49,662 nucleotides of DNA from contig CAKOPW010000010.1 in NCBI GenBank assembly GCA_934101115.1, positions 1 to 49,662 of the forward strand, given 5' to 3'. Positions 8,569-16,481 of this stretch are shown piece after piece. A model generated the notes under the pieces. It made no database searches. It was not told where the DNA came from and was given only the letters and a program-made list of their open reading frames with translations. Source of the stretch: an uncultured Bacilli bacterium (lineage in GTDB: Bacteria > Bacillota_I > Bacilli_A > RF39 > UBA660). Numbering within the stretch: the first letter of the stretch is position 1; each line of letters starts with the position of its first letter. A program made the position numbers and the translations under genes.

Positions 8569-8594
8569 TATACCAGTTTTGGTATATTTTTTTT
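8567..8594 (+). terminator. Terminator after lgt
   Basis: Perfect 9-bp stem AATATACCA (8567-8575) / TGGTATATT (8580-8588), 4-nt loop, T8. Confidence 0.88.
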
Positions 8595-8645
8595 GTAACT
8601 TTTTTTGATTTCTTTCATAGACTATAATAGAAAGGAATGTGAAAA

Positions 8646-9527
8646 ATGAACAACGATTGTACATGTGGTAATAAATTTAATCCATCATGTCCTCCATCAC
8701 CACTTCCTCCAAGACCTCCAAGAGTAGGCCCAACTGGACCTACAGGCGCAACAGGTCCAACTGGACCTAGGGGAACACAAGGTCCAACAGGTGCTCAAGG
8801 TGTCCAAGGAGTCCAAGGTGTAGCAGGAGAAACTGGACCTACAGGTCCACAAGGAATCCAAGGAATTCAAGGCCCACAAGGAGTTTCTGGTGCTACAGGC
8901 CCTACAGGCGCTCAAGGTCCAACAGGCCCAACTGGAGCAACCGGAGCAACAGGTATTCAAGGAATTCAAGGTATCCAAGGTGTACAAGGTCCGACTGGAC
9001 CAACTGGAGCAACTGGAAGCACTGGAGCTCAAGGTGAACAAGGAATCCAAGGTGTTCAAGGTATACAAGGTCCGACTGGACCAACAGGAGCTCAAGGAAT
9101 TCAAGGTATTCAAGGAGTCCAAGGCCCTACAGGAGCTGCTGGTGATACTGGAGCCACAGGTCCGACTGGTCCAACAGGTCCACAAGGCTTAGTAGGCGAT
9201 GATGGTGCTGAAGGTCCAACAGGCCCTACAGGCGCTCAAGGTCCAACAGGCCCAACTGGTGCAACTGGACCAACAGGAGCAACAGGAGCCGCAGGAGAAA
9301 CACCAGTAATAACAATTGGTACAGTTACTACTGGAGAACCAGGTACTCAAGCAACCGCTTCTATTTCTGGAACTGCACCAAACTTTGTCCTAGACCTAAC
9401 TATTCCTGCCGGTCCAACAGGCCCACAAGGTTTAGTAGGTGATGATGGTGCTGAAGGTCCAACAGGCCCAACTGGACCAACAGGTCCAACAGGTCCAACC
9501 GGAGCAACTGGAGATACAGGAGCATAA
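8646..9527 (+). CDS. Collagen-like triple-helix repeat protein
   Basis: After an N-terminal Cys/Pro-rich segment (CTCGNKFNPSCPPSPLPPRP) nearly all of the protein is Gly-X-Y, mostly GPT, GAT and GIQ, over about residues 27-216 and again 255-293. Between the two blocks lies a non-collagen segment of about 38 residues (217-254; TPVITIGTVTTGEPG, then an AT-SISGTAPNFVLDL-like run ending in TIPAG) of a type seen in clostridial/bacillar collagen-like proteins. There is no signal peptide; the Pro-rich leader before the first GPTG block recalls the exosporium-targeting leader of BclA, so a surface or spore-coat role is possible. It stops right after a Gly-X-Y run, without the usual C-terminal trimerisation domain. 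A TATAAT lies at 8623-8628 and AAAGGA RBS at 8631-8636. The glycosyltransferase begins 9 nt after the stop. Confidence 0.88.
   Translation: MNNDCTCGNKFNPSCPPSPLPPRPPRVGPTGPTGATGPTGPRGTQGPTGAQGVQGVQGVAGETGPTGPQGIQGIQGPQGVSGATGPTGAQGPTGPTGATGATGIQGIQGIQGVQGPTGPTGATGSTGAQGEQGIQGVQGIQGPTGPTGAQGIQGIQGVQGPTGAAGDTGATGPTGPTGPQGLVGDDGAEGPTGPTGAQGPTGPTGATGPTGATGAAGETPVITIGTVTTGEPGTQATASISGTAPNFVLDLTIPAGPTGPQGLVGDDGAEGPTGPTGPTGPTGPTGATGDTGA
9168..9469 (+). repeat. 59-bp direct repeat inside the collagen-like gene
   Basis: 9168-9226 and 9411-9469 are identical but for three synonymous T/C changes. Both encode GPTGPQGLVGDDGAEGPTGP. They flank the non-collagen segment and are a likely product of internal duplication, and a hotspot for length change. 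Confidence 0.85.
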
Positions 9528-9536
9528 GGTTTATAG

Positions 9537-10607
9537 ATGGATAAAAAATTAAAAGTAGCCGTATATGCAATATCTAAAAATGAAGAAAAGTTTGTAAAAA
9601 GATGGTATGAATCTATGAAAGAGGCTGATGCAATTTATGTCCTTGATACTGGTTCAACTGATAATACAGTAGAACTATTAAAATCATTAGGCGTAAATGT
9701 AAAAGTTGAAACTATATCACCATGGAGGTTTGATGTAGCAAGAAACAAAAGTTTAGAATTGGTCCCTGAAGATGTTGATGTTTGTGTATGTACTGATTTA
9801 GACGAAGTGTTTGAATCAGGATGGCGTAGTAAAATTGATGCATCATTTAAAAATGCCAATCGCCTTCGTTATAAATATAACTGGTCATTGGATGAACAAA
9901 ATAGGCCAATAGTTTCTTTCCTTTACGAAAAAATCCATGATCGCAAGCATTATAAATGGATTTATCCTGTACATGAAATTCTAGAATGTTCTTTAGATGA
10001 CGAAATTGTTAATACTGATGAAACTATAGTTTTAAATCATTATCCTGATAAAACCAAATCACGTTCTCAGTATTTAAATCTATTAGAACTATCTCATAAA
10101 GAAAATCCTGATAATGATCGAACTCTTCATTATTTGGGAAGAGAATATATGTATTATGGAAGATGGAATGAAGCTATTGACACTTTAATAAAACATACAA
10201 AAATCGAATCTGCTTGGTATTTGGAACGCGCAGCATCAATGCGTTTTATAAGTAGATGTTATCAACATTTAGGTAGAGATGATGAAGCTGAAATATGGTT
10301 GAATAAAGCTATTTTGACTTCACCATCTGCACGCGAACCTTATGTAGAACTTGCCTTTTTAAAGTTCAAACAAAAAAAATATATGGAAGTTATAACAACT
10401 TTACTAAAAGCAAAACTTATTAGTAAAAATGAACTTTTATATATTAATGAACCATTTTGTTTTGATTCAACTATCGATGATCTTTTATCTATTTCATATT
10501 ATAATTTAGGCCTTAAAGAAGAAGCTATTTTCTATGTTGATAAGGCACTAGCTTATAATAACAAAGATGAAAGACTTATAAATAATAAGAGGATATTTGA
10601 AAAATAA
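9537..10607 (+). CDS. Family 2 glycosyltransferase with TPR domain
   Basis: The N-terminal GT2 (GT-A) domain has VAVYAISKNEEKFVKRW, VLDTGSTDNTVELL (about 35-48) and the metal/nucleotide-sugar site CTDLDEVF (about 86-93). Residues from about 190 to the end form TPR-like helical repeats (LHYLGREYMYYGRWNEAI, RCYQHLGRDDEAEIWLNKAI, YYNLGLKEEAIFYVDKAL). The start is 9 nt past the stop of the collagen-like gene, preceded only by a weak AAGG, so translation is probably coupled. The pairing suggests that it glycosylates the Thr-rich Gly-Pro-Thr repeats, as happens to BclA-type proteins; that target is inference. A terminator begins inside its last codons. Confidence 0.85.
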   Translation: MDKKLKVAVYAISKNEEKFVKRWYESMKEADAIYVLDTGSTDNTVELLKSLGVNVKVETISPWRFDVARNKSLELVPEDVDVCVCTDLDEVFESGWRSKIDASFKNANRLRYKYNWSLDEQNRPIVSFLYEKIHDRKHYKWIYPVHEILECSLDDEIVNTDETIVLNHYPDKTKSRSQYLNLLELSHKENPDNDRTLHYLGREYMYYGRWNEAIDTLIKHTKIESAWYLERAASMRFISRCYQHLGRDDEAEIWLNKAILTSPSAREPYVELAFLKFKQKKYMEVITTLLKAKLISKNELLYINEPFCFDSTIDDLLSISYYNLGLKEEAIFYVDKALAYNNKDERLINNKRIFEK

Positions 10608-10621
10608 TATCTTCTTTTTTT
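10587..10621 (+). terminator. Terminator after the glycosyltransferase
   Basis: 11-bp stem 10587-10597 / 10606-10616 with one G-T wobble and T7 (10615-10621). The 5' arm lies in the last codons of the gene. Confidence 0.8.
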
Positions 10622-10694
10622 GTAAATTAAAAACTTTTAGGTAGAAACGAACAATTGTTTATAGTATAATAATTAAAGAAAAGGATTGATTTAA

Positions 10695-12776
10695 ATGGAT
10701 TATAAAACAGGATTAAATAAAGAACAACTTGAGGCGGTTAACCATTTAAATGGTCCGTGTTTAGTTATGGCTGGTGCCGGTTCTGGAAAAACTAAAGTGT
10801 TGACTACAAGAATAATAAATTTAATAGAAAATGGTGTAAATGATTACAATATTTTAGCAATCACTTTTACCAATAAAGCAGCTAAGGAAATGCGTGATCG
10901 TGTGTATAATATGTATGGTCCGGTTCGTACGTTTATTGGAACCTTCCATTCACTTGGACTTCGTATTATAAGAGAAAACTATGAACTTTGTGGTTTAGAT
11001 AGAAATTTCAATATCATCGACAGTGATGATGTATTGTCTATCATAAAAAAAATAATGAAAAACAATAATATTGATCCTAAAAAGTTCAGTCCATATGCAA
11101 TACGTAATAAGATATCATTCATAAAAAATGAGTTATTAAGTGATGCTGAACTTGATAAATTTTTTAATACAGAATTCGATAAAATGGTAAAAGACATATA
11201 TTATAAATATCAATCTATTTTAGCTGAATCGAATGTTGTTGATTTTGATGATTTACTTGCAAAACCAGTAATTCTATTTAGAGATCATAAAGAAGTACTT
11301 GATCATTATCAAGAAGTATTTAAATATATCTTAGTAGATGAGTATCAAGATACCAATCCTGTACAATATAAATTAACTAAACTTCTTTCAAGCAAATATA
11401 AAAATATTTTTGTTGTTGGCGATATGAATCAAAGTATATATGGATTTAGACAAGCTGATTATAAAAATATCATTAATTTTGAAAACGACTATAAAGATTG
11501 TTTAGTTATAAAATTAGAGGAAAACTATCGTAGTACCAATAACATTTTAAATGCTGCTAATTCGGTAATTGCTAACAACAAGGAAAGAAAAGATCTACGT
11601 CTTTGGAGTGAGCATGGAGATGGAGTAAAAGTAAAATACATTAGAAGTTATGATGAACGACATGAAGTTACAATTGTTATAAATGAGATAAGAAAGCTTC
11701 TTGAAGAAGGCTATAAGAAAAAAGATATTGCTGTTTTATATCGTACTAATGCCCAAAGCCGTGTAGTAGAAGAAGGTTTTCTAACAAGCAATATTCCATA
11801 TCGTGTTGTTGGAGCATATTATTTCTATAACCGTAAAGAAATCAAAGATTTAATTGCTTATTTAAGACTTATTTATAATCCTCATGATGAAATAAGTTTA
11901 AGAAGGATAATCAATGTTCCAAAAAGAGGTATTGGAGAAGCAGCAATAAAGACTCTTGAACAAACAGCTATTCTTAATGGAACAAGTATGTTTGAATCAT
12001 TAAGTACAAAAAAAGAACTTGAATTTAAAGAGCTAATTGAAGCACTTATTAAAGATTCAAATTCTATGAGTTTAACGGAATTAATCGATTCTATTCTTGA
12101 AAGAACAGGATTAAAAAATGAACTTGAAGTAGATAAAAGTCTAGATTCAGAATTAAGGCTTGATAACTTAATGGAATTTAAATCAATTACAGCATCATTT
12201 GAAGAAAAAGAAGGATGTGTTAACTTAGGTGATTTCCTAAATGAGATAAGTTTAATCGCCGATGTATCTGAACATAAAGAAAGTGATGATGAAGTTACTT
12301 TAATGACAATTCATTCAGCTAAAGGACTTGAATTTACAGTTGTATTCTTAATTGGAATGGAAGAAGGTATATTTCCACATGCTAATTCACTTCTTGAAGA
12401 TAATGGCTTGGAAGAAGAAAGAAGACTTTGCTATGTTGGAATTACTCGTGCAAAAGAAATACTTTATTTAACAAATTCAAAACGAAGAATGTTATATGGT
12501 AAAGATACAATGAATCCACCTAGTAGATTTATTGATGAAATCAAAAGTGATTACATTGAAAGAATTGATACAATCAAAGATGAAACTAAAAAAATTGAGT
12601 CAAGCGATATGTATATTGAAGGATCAAATGATGATTTAAAAGTTGGAGATACTATAAATCATGATACACTTGGTATAGGAGTTATATTAAGTGTTGATGG
12701 CTCTTTAATTGAAGTAGCATTTAAAACGGGAATAAAAAAACTTATGAAGAACCATAAGAGTATAAAGAAAGTATAA
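10695..12776 (+). CDS. pcrA: ATP-dependent DNA helicase PcrA/UvrD
   Basis: Superfamily 1A 3'-5' helicase used in repair and plasmid/rolling-circle replication. Motifs in order: LNKEQLEAV (Q motif), Walker A AGAGSGKTK (26-34), ITFTNKAAKEMRDR (Ia), VDEYQDTNPVQY (Walker B), VVGDMNQSIYGFRQA (III), LEENYRSTNNIL (IV), TIHSAKGLEFTVVFLIG (V) and EEERRLCYVGITRAK (VI). The C-terminal 60 residues end with a Tudor-like PcrA tail (VGDTINHDTLGIGVIL). At 693 residues it is slightly shorter than Bacillus PcrA. It lies upstream of ligA as in Bacilli, but with a kinase-like gene between them. RBS AAAGGA and a TATAAT at 10665-10670 precede it. Confidence 0.96.
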   Translation: MDYKTGLNKEQLEAVNHLNGPCLVMAGAGSGKTKVLTTRIINLIENGVNDYNILAITFTNKAAKEMRDRVYNMYGPVRTFIGTFHSLGLRIIRENYELCGLDRNFNIIDSDDVLSIIKKIMKNNNIDPKKFSPYAIRNKISFIKNELLSDAELDKFFNTEFDKMVKDIYYKYQSILAESNVVDFDDLLAKPVILFRDHKEVLDHYQEVFKYILVDEYQDTNPVQYKLTKLLSSKYKNIFVVGDMNQSIYGFRQADYKNIINFENDYKDCLVIKLEENYRSTNNILNAANSVIANNKERKDLRLWSEHGDGVKVKYIRSYDERHEVTIVINEIRKLLEEGYKKKDIAVLYRTNAQSRVVEEGFLTSNIPYRVVGAYYFYNRKEIKDLIAYLRLIYNPHDEISLRRIINVPKRGIGEAAIKTLEQTAILNGTSMFESLSTKKELEFKELIEALIKDSNSMSLTELIDSILERTGLKNELEVDKSLDSELRLDNLMEFKSITASFEEKEGCVNLGDFLNEISLIADVSEHKESDDEVTLMTIHSAKGLEFTVVFLIGMEEGIFPHANSLLEDNGLEEERRLCYVGITRAKEILYLTNSKRRMLYGKDTMNPPSRFIDEIKSDYIERIDTIKDETKKIESSDMYIEGSNDDLKVGDTINHDTLGIGVILSVDGSLIEVAFKTGIKKLMKNHKSIKKV

Positions 12777-12780
12777 AAAA

Positions 12781-12816
12781 AGCACATGTGTAGATCAGAA
12801 CACATGCGTTTTTTTT
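12781..12816 (+). terminator. Terminator after pcrA
   Basis: Arms 12781-12791 (AGCACATGTGT) and 12800-12810 (ACACATGCGTT), one A-C mismatch and one wobble, 8-nt loop, T8. Confidence 0.78.
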
Positions 12817-12923
12817 ATTTAGCAGTGTATAATAAAAATGTAAACTCTATAGAAGTTTAATATATTAAGTGATAATATATAATTAGAAATGAAGAATTAT
12901 TAGCACGAATAGAAGGTGATAAA

Positions 12924-13838
12924 GTGAAGGCAAACAAGAAAGGTGATGTCAACTTAACTCATGATGAATTGGATGCATTATTGGATAAAGAAATTGGCCA
13001 TGGTACCGATGGAAGGGTCATACGCTTTGACAGAAATCGATTAATTAAACTTTATCATAAGTATGTTAGATCATATAAAAATAAGAAAAAAGCAATTGCA
13101 ACTGAAGATGACTCTGACATGAAGATATATCATAAAGGAGAATATAAAAAAGCTGATGATGTTTTTGACATGTTTAGATTTTACGTAACCGAAGAAAATG
13201 GGTCATTCATAAGAATCCGAAGTGGAGAAGAAGCTATAAAATCTGCACAAGAAAGGCAAATGAGAGTTACACATACGCGTCTTCCACAAAACTCCGTATA
13301 TATAGATGGTAAATTTGCAGGTTGTACTTTGCTAACTATTAGAGGAATACAAATACATAAGTTAATAGGGTTACCATTTGTACTAAAAAAGAAAATAATG
13401 AAAAAAGTGTTATACAATGTAAAAGAATTGATGGATAACTATATATATCACATAGATTTAAATAATTCGCCATTTACAAAGAATAGTTGTTATATAAATG
13501 ATGAAGGAGAAAGTGAACTTGTTGGTCACTCCCATGTGATTATAAATCCAGTCACTTTAAAACCACAATTAATAGATTTAGATGGTAAATCTACCGTATA
13601 TACAGACTCATACTCAAAGACATTAGAACATCAAAGTTTAGCAACATTTAATAGACTTATGATTGAATTTATGCTAGGAATAGATTTGGATGAATATACT
13701 GATGAAGAAGATTTAGCATATATTTTAGAGAAAATTGGAATAGATGTTGAGTATATTGATATGCTTGCCAGCAGTAATATGTCTTATGAAGATTTGAACA
13801 ATTTCCTTGATTCAACTCATGGAATAAAAAGAATTTAA
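12924..13838 (+). CDS. Eukaryotic-like kinase-fold protein
   Basis: A protein-kinase-like core can be followed by eye: glycine-rich loop IGHGTDGRVIRF (24-35) followed by LIKLYH with a candidate ATP-anchoring lysine at 42; catalytic-loop-like YHIDLNNSPF near 174-183 (HxD and the Asn place); and a metal-binding QLIDLDG near 215-221 in place of DFG. Length of 304 residues matches single-domain kinases and aminoglycoside-phosphotransferase-like enzymes. There is no transmembrane segment or PASTA repeat, so it is not PrkC. GTG start, with AAGGTGA 4 nt upstream. It lies between pcrA and ligA, each with its own terminator, so it is probably expressed alone. Substrate unknown; it could phosphorylate protein or a small molecule, or be a pseudokinase. 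Confidence 0.6.
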   Translation: MKANKKGDVNLTHDELDALLDKEIGHGTDGRVIRFDRNRLIKLYHKYVRSYKNKKKAIATEDDSDMKIYHKGEYKKADDVFDMFRFYVTEENGSFIRIRSGEEAIKSAQERQMRVTHTRLPQNSVYIDGKFAGCTLLTIRGIQIHKLIGLPFVLKKKIMKKVLYNVKELMDNYIYHIDLNNSPFTKNSCYINDEGESELVGHSHVIINPVTLKPQLIDLDGKSTVYTDSYSKTLEHQSLATFNRLMIEFMLGIDLDEYTDEEDLAYILEKIGIDVEYIDMLASSNMSYEDLNNFLDSTHGIKRI

Positions 13839-13849
13839 TTACAATGCTT

Positions 13850-13885
13850 AAGCACTTATTTAATGAACTAATAAGTGCTTTTTTT
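13850..13885 (+). terminator. Terminator after the kinase-like gene
   Basis: Perfect stem AAGCACTTATT (13850-13860) / AATAAGTGCTT (13870-13880), 9-nt loop, T7. The T-run overlaps the TTGACA of the next promoter. Confidence 0.88.
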
Positions 13886-13927
13886 GACAAATTAATAAGG
13901 CATTCATGGTATAATATTTATAGGTGA
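13884..13927 (+). promoter_or_regulatory. ligA promoter and 5'-terminal RBS
   Basis: TTGACA (13884-13889), a long 20-nt spacer, TG-G-TATAAT (-10 at 13910-13915), 7 nt, GGTGA (13923-13927), 5 nt, ATG 13933. The extended -10 probably drives it. Predicted +1 is near 13922. Confidence 0.55.
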
Positions 13928-13932
13928 ACACA

Positions 13933-15912
13933 ATGGATAGATATAACGAATTAGTAGATCTTTTAAATAAAGCAAATTATGAATATCATGTTTTAGATAA
14001 TCCAGAAACATTAACGGATGAAGAATATGACAATTACTTAAGAGAAGTATATGAGATGGAAGAAAAGGATCCAAGTATCATAAGAGAAGATTCTCCAACT
14101 CATAAAATTGGTGGAGTAATTCTAGATAGTTTTAAAAAAGTTACTCATAATATTCCAATGATGAGTCTTGCTGATGTTTTTAATGAAGATGAGATAACAG
14201 AATTTGATAATAGAATAAAAAAAGAAGGGTTAAATCCTAAATATGTATGTGAACTTAAAATCGATGGATTATCTGTGTCTTTAAAATATGAACATGGTGT
14301 TTTAAAAAGTGCTGCGACTAGAGGCGATGGAGTTGTTGGTGAAGATATTACTCACAATGTAAAAACAATTAAACAAGTTCCTTTAAGACTAAAACAAGAT
14401 ATCGATATTGAAGTTCGTGGTGAAATTTATATGAGTCGTGAAACACTTTTAAAAATCAATCATGAAAGAGAAAAAAATGGTGAAGTACCTTTTAAAAACT
14501 GTCGTAATGCAGCAGCTGGTTCCATAAGACAACTTGATTCAAGTATAGCAGCTAAACGAAATCTTGAAGTTTGGATATATCACTTACCAGACCCAGAAGA
14601 TTATGGAATTAAAACTCATCATGAAGCGCTTGAATTTATGGCTTCTTTAGGATTTAGAACGAATCCTAATAATAGACTTGTTAATAATATTGATGAAGTT
14701 TTTGAATTCATTCATGAAAAAGCTGAACTTAGACCAAAACTACCATACGATATTGATGGAGTAGTTATTAAAGTTGATAACTTAAAAGAACATGAGATTT
14801 TGGGAAATACAATTAGATATCCTAAATGGGCCGTGGCTTATAAATTTCCTGCTGAAGTAGTATCAACAAAACTTTTGGATATTAAGTTCACTGTAGGAAG
14901 AACTGGCGTTGTAACTCCAAATGCTATCCTAGAACCAGTTATGATTATGGGTTCTTTAGTATCCAAAGCTACTTTACATAATGAAGAATATTGTTTATCA
15001 AAGGATATAAGAGTTGGTGACACTGTAAAAGTTATAAAAGCTGGAGATGTTATTCCAAGGGTTGAAGGCGTTGTAAAAGAATTAAGGCCAATAAATTCAG
15101 AACCTTTTATCTTTACTAGAACATGCCCAATGTGTGGAAGTGAACTTGTTAAAAGAGATGCTGCCTACTACTGTGTAAACGACTCATGCGATAAGAAAAA
15201 TATTGAATCACTAATTCATTATGCATCAAGAGAAACCATGAACATAGATGGTTTAGGAGATGCAATAATTGAAGATTTTTACAATTTAGGTTATCTAACT
15301 GATATATCTTCAATTTATCATTTAAATAATTATAAAGAAGAATTAAAACTGCTTGAAGGTTTTGGAAATAAATCCATTGAAAACTTATTAACTTCTATTG
15401 AAGAATCTAAAAATAACTCCTTAGAAAAAGTTTTATTTGCTCTAGGAATACGTTATGTAGGAAAAAAGAATGCTAAAATTCTTGCAAGTCACTATAAAAC
15501 AATTGATGCTCTTGCTCAAGCAAATTATGAAGAGTTGAAATCTATAAGAGACATAGGTGAAGTTATCGCTAAAAGTGTTGTTGATTATTTTAATGATGAA
15601 GAAAATAAAAAATTAATTGAAAAGCTTAAAGAAGTGGGAGTAAACTTTGACTATAAAGTAAAAACATCTGAAGAAGAAAGCGTATTTACAGGACGTACTT
15701 TCGTGCTTACTGGAACTTTAGATTCCATTACTCGTGATGAGGCAAAAGAAAAAATTGAATTTTTAGGTGGAAATTGTACTGGCTCCGTTTCTAAAAAAAC
15801 GGATGTAGTTATTGCTGGGCATGATGCCGGTAGTAAGTTAACAAAAGCACAAGAGCTTGGAATTACTATTTGGGATGAAGAGAAATTTTTAAGTGAATTA
15901 AGCCAAAATTAG
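13933..15912 (+). CDS. ligA: NAD-dependent DNA ligase
   Basis: Seals nicks in replication and repair using NAD+. Order of domains: Ia NAD-binding helices (YEYHVLDNPETLTDEEYDNYLRE), adenylation domain with the nucleophilic lysine in CELKIDG (near residue 110), OB fold (AVAYKFPAE, FTVGRTGVVTPNA), zinc finger CPMCGS...CVNDSCDKKN, four helix-hairpin-helix repeats (LFALGIRYVGKKNAK) and a C-terminal BRCT (TFVLTGTLDSITRDEAK). The size of 659 residues is usual. A GTG at 13924 is in frame, but GGTGA here is better read as the Shine-Dalgarno for the ATG at 13933. Confidence 0.97.
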   Translation: MDRYNELVDLLNKANYEYHVLDNPETLTDEEYDNYLREVYEMEEKDPSIIREDSPTHKIGGVILDSFKKVTHNIPMMSLADVFNEDEITEFDNRIKKEGLNPKYVCELKIDGLSVSLKYEHGVLKSAATRGDGVVGEDITHNVKTIKQVPLRLKQDIDIEVRGEIYMSRETLLKINHEREKNGEVPFKNCRNAAAGSIRQLDSSIAAKRNLEVWIYHLPDPEDYGIKTHHEALEFMASLGFRTNPNNRLVNNIDEVFEFIHEKAELRPKLPYDIDGVVIKVDNLKEHEILGNTIRYPKWAVAYKFPAEVVSTKLLDIKFTVGRTGVVTPNAILEPVMIMGSLVSKATLHNEEYCLSKDIRVGDTVKVIKAGDVIPRVEGVVKELRPINSEPFIFTRTCPMCGSELVKRDAAYYCVNDSCDKKNIESLIHYASRETMNIDGLGDAIIEDFYNLGYLTDISSIYHLNNYKEELKLLEGFGNKSIENLLTSIEESKNNSLEKVLFALGIRYVGKKNAKILASHYKTIDALAQANYEELKSIRDIGEVIAKSVVDYFNDEENKKLIEKLKEVGVNFDYKVKTSEEESVFTGRTFVLTGTLDSITRDEAKEKIEFLGGNCTGSVSKKTDVVIAGHDAGSKLTKAQELGITIWDEEKFLSELSQN

Positions 15913-15976
15913 AATACTTTTAATTTTAATATATATGTAGTATAATGAATATACTAAAGTTTTTGGGGTGAAAAGA

Positions 15977-16474
15977 ATGTTAAAAAAACTAAAAAATTTT
16001 TATAAAAACAATCGTATTTATTCAATATTGATGATCATTTCATTGGTTTGTTTAATTTTGATGGCTAGTGGTGTTGTGATATATTTTGTTAATCAAACTG
16101 TATCAAGTCCATATGGACATAGACTAGATGATATCAAAAATCACAACATTGATTCAGCTATCGAAGATTTAAAAAATTACTATAAAGATAGTAAAGGTGT
16201 AACAAACTCAAATGTTAGAGTTCAAGGAAGAATAATTTATATTGATGTTGAAATGGAAAAAACAACTTCTAATGAAACTATTCAAAACTTAGCAGTTGGT
16301 TGTCTAGAGAAAATTCCGGATACTGAGAAAACATACTATGATATTCAATTCATATTTAAAAGAGAAGGATTAACTCCATATCTTGGAAGTAAATCAGCAA
16401 GTAACACAGTTATCTCTTGGGCAAATTATTCAGTAGATACTACAACAACTTCGACAACCACTAAAAAGAAATAG
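15977..16474 (+). CDS. Single-pass membrane protein of unknown function
   Basis: A basic N-terminus, one transmembrane helix (about 16-38, ILMIISLVCLILMASGVVIYF), then an outward domain of about 110 residues and a Thr/Ser-rich tail ending in lysines (TTTTSTTTKKK). I recognise no family. The ATG at 15977 is preferred to an in-frame GTG at 15968, since GGGGTGA (15965-15971) is the ribosome binding site. A TATAAT lies at 15941-15946. Its stop codon overlaps the RBS of the GGDEF protein 8 nt on, and the BrkB gene overlaps that one, so the three form an operon, apparently concerned with the cell envelope. Confidence 0.6.
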   Translation: MLKKLKNFYKNNRIYSILMIISLVCLILMASGVVIYFVNQTVSSPYGHRLDDIKNHNIDSAIEDLKNYYKDSKGVTNSNVRVQGRIIYIDVEMEKTTSNETIQNLAVGCLEKIPDTEKTYYDIQFIFKREGLTPYLGSKSASNTVISWANYSVDTTTTSTTTKKK

Positions 16475-16481
16475 GTGAGTT

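Noticed and set aside
8697..9192. Long open frames on the - strand and in another + frame within the collagen-like gene
   Set aside because: They are Ser/Cys/Trp- or Gln/Val-rich products of the GGN repeats read out of frame, with no RBS.
8720..9520. CRISPR-like repetition
   Set aside because: The repeats are 9-nt Gly-X-Y coding units without unique spacers and without cas genes.
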